64,000 nucleotides of DNA, taken from the NCBI GenBank assembly GCA_037176725.1, contig JAZBRS010000060.1, forward strand, positions 51,178,001 to 51,242,000, written 5' to 3'. Source of the stretch: Posidonia oceanica. Lineage: Eukaryota > Streptophyta > Magnoliopsida > Alismatales > Posidoniaceae. The first letter of the stretch is position 1. Each line of letters begins with the position of its first letter. Both the position numbers and the translations under genes were made by a program. The notes below the pieces were generated by a model. That model worked only from the letters and a program-made list of their open reading frames with translations, was not told the DNA's origin and searched no databases. This document shows, piece by piece, positions 57,098 through 64,000 of this stretch.

Positions 57098-59277
57098 CTC
57101 CTCTCACGCCCCCTACGCGACCAAATAGCATCAACTACCCAAATGATATTTAAAAGAATAAACAATTAATTACATTTGCGAACAAATTTAAAACTTTTAC
57201 AAAATTATTAAAATATTCCCAAGATCCTCAGTGTGCGGCTACGTGGCTCCCCTAACTAAGCACCAGGCTGGACTGTACCTCGACCTTGCACCTGAAAACC
57301 AAACACAAAACATGCGTGAGTGACATCTAAGTCACCCAGTACGTGCCACCCAAAACCACGACAAACGGCAGCAGAAACATTTACCAAAGCAATAAACATC
57401 AGAAATTACAGCAGTCTATGCTATTTAAAAGCATACCATTCACTAATATCAAATCACATGCTTTTATAAAGCCATCCACATTTTTCTAAAACATGCAATC
57501 TCAAATGCATCACAATTCATCTCAAATCCACACTCACACACACATCGATTCCAAATATCATCGAACACCTTGGCCACAGGTGAACGATACCAGCCACAAG
57601 CAGTTGCAGATGACACACGCATCTCTTGGCTGCAATGCCGCGGAAGACTACCCCGTGTGGGAGAACAATCTGCCCCGAGAACTCAGCCCTCAAATATAGC
57701 ATGATCATTTCATGATCAACCTCATAACAACACAGGGTTACGCACTCAGGCGTCCCTTTGGTGCCCGAGCGTCTGGGGACTCCAACCCCAGCCCCAGCCA
57801 GTACCGGCACAAAGGGTAGACTGTCTGTTTCAACAAGGCCTACTGTACCGCTAACCTCACCCTAGGCTACCTGACTCTTGGACCATAGGGCGTGTGTTCA
57901 AACACCCCTAATCGCCGGTTAGAAGCTTCGGTCTCTTGGTCCTCAAAACCATGGAAACCATTTCCAAACTCTTTTCGCAAACATGCATTTCTTTTCTAAA
58001 GTCATTTAGAAATCCTTTCATAAACCTTTCCTCATAATCCACAAAATCATGCCAAAACACAATAAAACCAAATACCTCGGAAACCCAAATCTCTCTCTCT
58101 TTAGAAACCATTTTACCCCAAAAATGGCACACTGAAAAGTCAGCACCGGTCGACCGAAAATCCCTGATTCGGGAGAACCAAATCAACTGGTAGACCGTTC
58201 TGGGCACCGAGTCCGGGTTCAGACCAAAAACGGCACACTAAAAATGCCACTGGTAGACTGAAAATCCCTGATTCGGTGGAACCAAACCCACCGGTCGAAC
58301 CGATCCACACAGAAATCGGCAGACCGATCGATTTTGGCACACCGAAATCAGAATCTGGCCTAAACTGACAGCAAAACGGGACACCGAAAATGGCGGGTCG
58401 TACCGATTTCTATTGAAAACGGCATACCGATCCAAAAAGTCGTACCGATCTGGGCGTTCTCAAAAAACCAAAACGAAACCTAAAACAAATCGCCCAAGAT
58501 GGGAACTCCAACCGATCTCACCACAAAAACCTATAAATCACAAGTAAATATTAGAATCAAAGCATCACGAGTGCTCTACACATGAGCACAAAAATCAAAC
58601 CAATCCATGCATCATACACTAAGATATAAATTCGCAAAGCTCAAGAGGTCAAATAAAACCTATTTCCATTCAAACCACAACCAATCCAAAAACCATTCAA
58701 AACCAAACGATATCCTACAATATTCATGGCATAGCTAGATCACATGCATTCCAAGCATTCTAGGCAAGAAATTGGAAAGAAAACCTAAGGGAGACGCGTA
58801 CCAACCATCAGCGAACACTCCACCCCCAAACCTCGGCCAGCCGCCGAACACAGCCCTCCTTCGGCCGACGAGCACCACACCTCCTCACCGGCTTGCCTTC
58901 GCGCTCCTCCAGCACTAGCTGCACCTCCTCGATCTCCTCCAACCGCCGGCGATCATCTAGGGTTGCGATCGACTGTCGGGTGGAGAAAACGGAAGGAAGG
59001 AAGAAGAAAAGGGGAAGAAGGAAATGGGCACGTGCGGTGGGAAAAATGGGCAAATTGCACTCTAACCCATTTTCCACCACAAACCACACACAAGCCCCAA
59101 ACATCCTTCAACAAAGCCCTCACTTCCTCACGACCACACCAAACAACACCGAGGAGCCAGAAACCAAACCACCAAAGACACACAACCCCAACACACCACA
59201 AACAACAACAACAACAACAGGAAAAGATTTTCCAAAATAAATAACTCAATTATATTATGAAAAATTAGAATATTACA
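57098..59277 (-). repeat. E4 5' LTR
   Basis: On the minus strand it starts TGTAATATTCTAATTTTTC at 59277. The other end is set by the PBS, but I do not see a clear CA there, so 57098 is approximate. It holds an ACCGATC/GGTCGACC-rich segment (58140-58460) with repeated 'accgaaaatccctgattcgg' wording (two copies about 120 bases apart) and CA-rich sequence. No gene recognised. Confidence 0.75.
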
Positions 59278-59400
59278 TTGCTAGCCTCTTAGCATGTAAG
59301 CCACCCACACATCGCACGCATTTAGGGGCTAATTGCACTTAGACCCCTGCTTATCCCATCTGAAGCACTGCATGGTATTCATTGCATTGCATTTGCATCG

Positions 59401-60020
59401 TTTTGCGTGCCCGCCTTGTTTTCTCTTGCATTCTGCATCGTTTTGCGTGTCGCTTTGTTTTATTCGCATATTGCCTGCATTTTTGCAACGTTTTGCATGC
59501 TCGTCTTGTTTTTTCTTGCATTATGCATCGTTTTGTGTGCCGCTTTGTTTTATTTGCATATTGCTTGCATTTTGCACCGTTTTGCATGCCCGCCTTGTCT
59601 TCTCTTGCAATCTGTATCGTTTTGCTGGCCGCTTTGTTTTATTTGCATATTGCTTGCATTTTTACATTGTTTTGCGTGCCTGCCTTGTTTTCTCTTGCAT
59701 TCTGCATCGTTTTGCATGCCACTTTGTTTTATTTGCATATTGCCTACATTTTTGCACTGTTTTGCGTACCCGCCTTGTTTTTTCTTGCATTCTGCATCGT
59801 TTTGCATGCCGCTTTGTTTTATTTGCATATTACCTGCATTTTTGCACCATTTTACGTGCCCGCCTTGTCTTCTCTTGCATTCTGCATCATTTTGCGTGTC
59901 GCTTTGTTTTATTTGCATATTTCTTGCATTTTTGCATTGTTTTGCATACCCGCCTTGTTTTCCTTTGCATTTGCCCCGTTTTGCGTGCCCGCTTGCATTT
60001 TCTCCTGCATTGCACCGTTT
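59401..60020 (+). repeat. E5 LTR array, 90-bp units
   Basis: Seven units start TTTTGC or TTTTAC at 59401, 59491, 59580, 59670, 59760, 59850 and 59940 (period 89-90). Each has a first part ending CTTGCATTCTGCATCG and a second part with GCTTTGTTTTATTTGCATATTGC. Because 90 is a multiple of three, three frames stay open for over 230 codons; they have no ATG context or protein-like composition and are artefacts. Confidence 0.88.
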
Positions 60021-60316
60021 CCAGCACCCGTCTTGGTTTTCCCTTGCATGTCGCTTGCATTGCATTGCTTTCACCGCAGTTTTGTTTTATCGCCTGCATT
60101 TGCATTAGGGCAATGATGCTTACTGCCTAGGAGTTCTCACGGACTAGGGTTCGCCCAGTTCGGAACACTAGCAGCGTTGCTGAGCACATAGTTTGCATGT
60201 TTAATTCCCTGCACGCATCTTAGCACTTAGGACACGCATTAGAGCATGCATTCAGACGTTCATTGCATTTAGGCATTAGGCAAGCATTTCCCTGCATTTG
60301 CAAGCGAGTTTGCCTT

Positions 60317-60432
60317 AGAAAGACCGATTCCCGGACGTATCGGGGTGCCTAACACCTTCCCCGTGCGTAATAGGAGTCCTTGCCCTTTCTCTTGGCCTGC
60401 GATGACCATTCCTTCATCCTAGGCACGAGTCA
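60317..60432 (+). promoter_or_regulatory. E5 copy of the conserved LTR block
   Basis: AGAAAGACCGATTCCCGGAC...GGTGCCTAACACCTTCCCC...CCTAGGCACGAGTCA, matching the E1 block at 1836-1950. Confidence 0.6.
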
Positions 60433-61309
60433 TAGCATAGTATAGCATAGCATTGCATCGCATTGCATTGCATCTCTTTGCATCCTCCTTGCACCCGATT
60501 TTGCATGTCTTTTCATGCATTTCCCTCGGTTTTCCTTGTCTCTCAATCCAATAGACATGGTGGCAACTCTGATTTGCCTTATCACTTCTTTTTCATCTTT
60601 TTGCCAGTGTTTCCGAGTCTACTTTTCTTCCTCAGATTCAGCCGCATATAGTGACCCTAATGTCGATCAGTGCACGAGAGCTTTGGCATCGTACATGGAT
60701 TTGATATTTTTGGATTACTACACACCCAAACAGGGTCTGAGAATACACTCAGACCCAGGTTTGGTATGTCGAATTCTTCGGCATGCTGAATTGGGCATGG
60801 ACAGGGTAAATAGAGGGGATCCATTTTGGATCCCAAAACCTGCACAAAACTCAGAAAAATACATGCTATATACCAAAACGACCAGAATTGAATGAGGAAC
60901 ACAACCAATCCATAATCATACCATTAAATAGCCTATGCCTCATAGAAAACATGAAAAACAATAGTATATGCATATAAACTACATAGGCTAAATAATTCAC
61001 CTAAACAAATATCAATAAATCTCTAAAAATTACCAAATCTCTACCATAGTATATAATCATGGCAAGGAATACAATTCTATAATTTTTGGTGAAAATGGAG
61101 CTTGGGAGGTGGAGCGTGTACCTCGGACAGTGAGGAATTCCACTGTTTCAGACGATCTGAGGCCAACTCTGACGATTGTCCACCGAAACCAATTCCACGC
61201 ACCGCACTCAGGCCCGCCGCTCCACCGATATGAAGGCCGAAGTCCCCATGCTACCGCCGCATGCTGTCGCATGCTGCCACCAAACAGCCACCGCCAACAG
61301 CCACCAACG

Positions 61310-61760
61310 AACCCAATAGCAAGGGGGAAAGAGGGGGAAAGGGAAGAAGAGAGGGAGGAGGAGAGATGGGTGAGGAGGGGGAGAGGTGGAGGAGGAGGCT
61401 TCACTGCCACCATCGTCTTCGTCGGAGCTAGGGCACAAGAACAGGGATGGGAGGAGGAAGAGGAGGAGGGGAGATAGAGAGGGTGAGGGGGTGATGGAGG
61501 GGGAGAGGAGAGATGGCCGAGAGAGGGAGGGAGGAGGTCTGCAGTGGGTGGGGGAAGAAATGGGGGGAAAAGAGGGGGGGAGTAGGGGAGGGAGATAGGA
61601 GGGGAGATTGTGGTTGATGGAGGGGAAGGGAAAATAAATGCACAGTGAAATGGAGGGGGAAGAAGTGTGGTGCGAGAGAGAAAGAGAGAGAGAGGGAGAG
61701 AGAGAGGGAGAGAGGGAGAGTTAGAGAAAGGAAAAGAAAAGAAAGAAAGGAGGAGGTGCG
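61310..61760 (+). repeat. Purine-rich low-complexity stretch
   Basis: GGAGG, GAGAGA and GGGGAGA runs on the plus strand, with (GA)n-type segments at 61675-61730. No exact long period is seen. Confidence 0.8.
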
Positions 61761-62030
61761 TGAGGATGCGAAGGAAGAAACCACGTAATTTAACGTCGAG
61801 AAAAAGCACACAGTGCCCGTCTTTTCCACGAAAAACATGGATTTTGCGCCCTCACCAACCGACGAAATGCATCTACACAGTGTCAAGCGTGCCCAAGCAC
61901 ATTAAGATGCTGGGTAAATTGCATGACACTCCTCGAAGAATTAGGAAATGGCACAAATACAAAAGATAGGGACCAGAATGTAAAAAGTATAAGAACGAGG
62001 ACCAACCCACCACCTAGTCCCACCAACCAC

Positions 62031-62182
62031 CACAAGTGGGGCCCACGACAAACCACAAGTGGGACCCACACACAAACACAAGTGGGGCCCACAACAACCA
62101 CAAGTGGGACCTACACAAGCACAAGTGGGGCCCACAACAAACCACAGGTGGGGCCCACGAATAATCACAAGTGGGGCCCACG
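62031..62182 (+). repeat. Seven tandem copies of CACAAGTGGGGCCCAC
   Basis: Seven copies, 21-25 bases apart, of CACAAGTGGG(G/A)CC(C/T)AC with short A/C-rich links. The core contains the palindrome GTGGGCCCAC-like GGGCCC in most copies. Confidence 0.85.
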
Positions 62183-62260
62183 AGGCCAATAACACCCGTC
62201 CATAAATATAGGAATTCATTAAATTGTGTAGTTACAAGGGAATGAATTCCCAGGTGTTTC

Positions 62261-62423
62261 AACCCGATTAGCCTATTTGGATATGAAATTTTATTATTAT
62301 TTAATATAAAAATCATATCATCTCAAAATCTCTACATTCTCACTCCATTTCAGATTTCCAGAAAGACACATACATAATCGTTCTTTGTTCCAAGTTTTAA
62401 CTGATAATTTGACATCTTCTCAT
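62261..62423. other. AT-rich DNA, no gene seen
   Basis: AT-rich sequence with TTATTATTATTT; no coding or repeat signal recognised. Confidence 0.4.
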
Positions 62424-62664
62424 CTTCTTCCTTATAAACCCCATGTCTCCTCACAAAACGACATGTCTTCCCTTCTCCCTGTGCATCTCCTTCTCCCCGT
62501 CAACCCTAACCATGACGACCCATTCCTTGCCTTCCCCTCGCCTCTTCTTCTTCCTTATAAACCCCGTGTCTCCTCACAAAACGACACGGCTTCCCTTCTC
62601 CCCGCACATCTCCTTCTCCCCGTCAACCCTAACCATGTCGACCCATTCCTCGCCTTCCCCTCGC
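62424..62664 (+). repeat. 123-bp tandem duplication
   Basis: 62424-62546 is repeated directly at 62547-62664 (shift 123) with about ten substitutions. Each copy has CTTATAAACCCC, CTCCTCACAAAACGACA and CGTCAACCCTAACCATG. The length is a multiple of three, so two frames stay open through it. Confidence 0.85.
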
Positions 62665-62898
62665 AGCACCTCTCCTTCTCTCCTCGCCGCGTCAACCCTC
62701 ACCATGCCGCGCCTCACCCTTGTCCATGCCTGTCAGTGCTCACCACTCGTCAGTTCTTCCTCCATCGCAGACGCTGTCCTCTTCGTCTTCATCTTCCTTT
62801 TCTCTCCACCGCACTCGTCGCTACTCTTCACCACTCGCAGATTGTGCTCTTCTTCTTCCTCCACTGCACTCGCTGTCCTCTTCTTCTTCTTCCTCTAG
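62443..62898 (+). other. Doubtful ORF of 151 codons spanning the duplication
   Basis: ATG at 62443 (MSPHKTTCLPFS), Ser/Pro/Phe/Leu-rich and low in complexity, with no domain I recognise. An overlapping frame (62462-63005) is also open, which argues that base composition keeps both open. A TATAAA lies only about ten bases before the ATG. It could be part of an exon of a host gene, but I cannot support that. Confidence 0.2.
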
Positions 62899-63010
62899 CG
62901 CACTCGCCACTTCTCACACTCATAACCACCACCACCCCCACACTCACAAGCGACCAGCAACCACCACCACTGTGTTCCACTGCCACCGCCAAGGGCTTGA
63001 CGTAGGAAAG

Positions 63011-63305
63011 GAAAAGGAGAGAAGAAGAAGGAGAAGGTAAACATTTCTGACTCTGATTTAATAAACATGCTTACACATATGGATTTAATAAACATGCTTA
63101 CATTCTTTGTTCTTTTGCCTTTTCTTTAAATTCTCCTCGGCACTTCTCACACTCGCAACCACCACCACCTCCACCCCGATATGAAAAGGAGAGAAGAAGA
63201 AGGAGATGGTAAACATTTCTGACTCTGATTTAATAAACATGCTTACACATATGGATTTAATAAACATGCTTACATTCTTTGTTCTTTTGCCTTTTCTTTA
63301 AATTC
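63011..63305 (+). repeat. Direct repeat of 123 bp spaced 172 bp apart
   Basis: 63011-63133 recurs almost unchanged at 63183-63305. Each copy holds GAGAAGAAGAAGGAGA, GGTAAACATTTCTGAC and two nested copies of GATTTAATAAACATGCTTAC. The bases between the copies (63134-63182) are mostly CCACCACC-type. Confidence 0.88.
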
Positions 63306-64000
63306 AAGTAAGATTGTGATCACACAGAAATATCAAACTCTGTGTTATTGTTAAGTTTTTTTGTAAATTTTTATTACAAGATCTTGATTGTTTCTTGATA
63401 TAACTTGCAGACAACATTATTTCTAAAAAAACAATAAAATTAATTAACTAATACATTTAAATTTACGGTTCCCAGCTGGTGATCACCATGCTCCAAGGTA
63501 AAGTTCCTTCTTCCTCTACTTACATCTAAGTAGAGTAGTGAACCTACAATATTATTTCCTCTTTTATTCAATGAATGAAGAACAAATGATCTCCAGATAC
63601 TATCAATTTGTTGAAAATGGAAGTCTACTACTTGCTGGTTACCTCATTTGGGAGACGTCGGTGACATTACTTAAGCTCCTTAAAAGGCCTCTCTTTTCCA
63701 AATAAACAAAAAGGACAACACTCAATTTGTAGGATTCAATACCATCACCCATAGGTTGGAGACTCAGGGCTGTTTGGTTTTTTGTATTTGATTGAAATCG
63801 GGGGATTTCAAAATTCAAACCATACAATAATAGAATTATAGCATTTTTATACATGAATTCTATACTTTAGTTTGGCTTGAAGGTGGTTGATAAAAATAAG
63901 TTTATTCACCTACAATTATCAATTTTTCACTTTTCAAGTTACCTCATGGAAGATTAGTTGGTTTTCCTTTTCTAAATGGATGGTGGGTAGTTATAAGAAT
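63306..64000. other. AT-rich right edge, no gene recognised
   Basis: No convincing ORF. There is a CAGGGCTGTTTGGTTTTTTG at about 63765-63784, which resembles the end of a plant hAT-type MITE, followed by a GGGGGATTTCAAAATTCAAACC stretch; no matching inverted end is seen before the window stops. Confidence 0.4.

Larger units (their letters stand above)
53857..59277 (-). mobile_element. E4: Tekay/Del-type Ty3/gypsy element, 5' part, split by E3
   Basis: On the minus strand: 5' LTR (about 57098-59277), tRNA-iMet-type PBS, gag, then protease-RT-RNase H cut by E3 just after RNase H. RT wording ([27 protein letters not shown]) and the iMet PBS fit the Tekay/Del chromovirus clade. Integrase, chromodomain and 3' LTR are not in the window, so clade membership rests on RT only. 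Confidence 0.85.
59278..60722 (+). repeat. E5: 3' part of an Ogre/Tat-type LTR, plus strand
   Basis: It carries the same succession as the E1 LTR end: array, GATGCTTACTG...GAGTTCTCACG, GTTCGGAACAC, the GGTGCCTAACACCTTCCCC block, the PBS-like copy and the terminus GGATTACTACA at 60722. No PBS follows, so it is the 3' LTR of an element or a solo LTR. Its left part was split off by E4 and lies outside the window. Divergence from E1 and E3 shows it is a different family. Confidence 0.82.
60723..62260 (-). mobile_element. E6 (possible): fragment of another LTR, minus strand
   Basis: Non-coding sequence that may be an LTR interrupted by E5. On the minus strand it would start TGAAACACCTGGGAATTC near 62260, run through a GTGGGGCCCAC repeat, a GGTCCCTATCTTTTG phrase, a strongly purine/pyrimidine-asymmetric stretch (61310-61750) and AT-rich DNA. 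No PBS, PPT or coding domain is visible, so this is a guess from style. The ORFs of 122-250 codons here are low-complexity (Ser/Pro/Leu or Glu/Arg) and unsupported. Confidence 0.35.

Noticed and set aside
59333..60130. Three overlapping 230-265 codon ORFs in E5
   Set aside because: A 90-base period keeps all frames open; composition is Phe/Cys/Leu repeats with no domain.
61057..61886. ORFs of 122-250 codons in the purine-rich stretch
   Set aside because: Low-complexity Ser/Pro/Leu or Glu/Arg products on opposite strands, caused by base asymmetry.

Overview
This is plant (angiosperm) nuclear DNA built almost wholly from LTR retrotransposons. I see no bacterial genes, no rRNA or tRNA genes and no convincing host protein gene. 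The evidence is plant Ty3/gypsy reverse transcriptases, a primer binding site matching the 3' end of plant tRNA-Arg, 5-6 kb LTRs typical of the Ogre/Tat group, and a tRNA-iMet-primed Tekay/Del-type element. The species cannot be named from the sequence.

The layout reads as the right-hand half of a nest at least five elements deep. Element 1 (E1, + strand, 1-23149) is an Ogre/Tat-type element. It has a cut-off 5' LTR (1-2256), tRNA-Arg PBS, leader, gag-pro-pol (3595-12300, one in-frame TAG), an extra 400-residue ORF ('ORF3', 13630-14832), two tandem-repeat arrays, a PPT, and a complete 5543-bp 3' LTR (17607-23149). E1 sits in the 3' LTR of element 2 (E2, - strand, 23150-43223). E2 is a sister copy whose 5' LTR, PBS, leader and gag start are fused by a 2.8-kb-equivalent deletion. 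E2 sits in the protease region of element 3 (E3, - strand, 43224-53856), a diverged relative with a 6017-bp LTR. E3 sits just after the RNase H of element 4 (E4, - strand, 53857-59277), a decayed Tekay/Del-type copy. E4 sits in an LTR of element 5 (E5, + strand, 59278-60722), another Ogre/Tat-type family. A sixth, LTR-like layer may follow (60723 to about 62260). The left halves of all these layers should lie outside the window.

The right edge (about 62261-64000) is the only part that may be non-transposon. It has a 123-bp tandem duplication, a second 123-bp repeat spaced 172 bp apart, and AT-rich DNA in which I recognise no gene.

In E1 the gene order is Gag, aspartic protease, a long low-complexity linker, RT, a degenerate retroviral-type RNase H, a second archaeal-type RNase H, integrase, then ORF3. 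The pol part of E1 is intact, but gag carries a stop codon. E2 has a nonsense codon, a changed integrase catalytic residue and no PBS. E3 and E4 are pseudogenised. ORF3, intact in both E1 and E2, and the cis-repeat arrays beside it are the most interesting unexplained parts.
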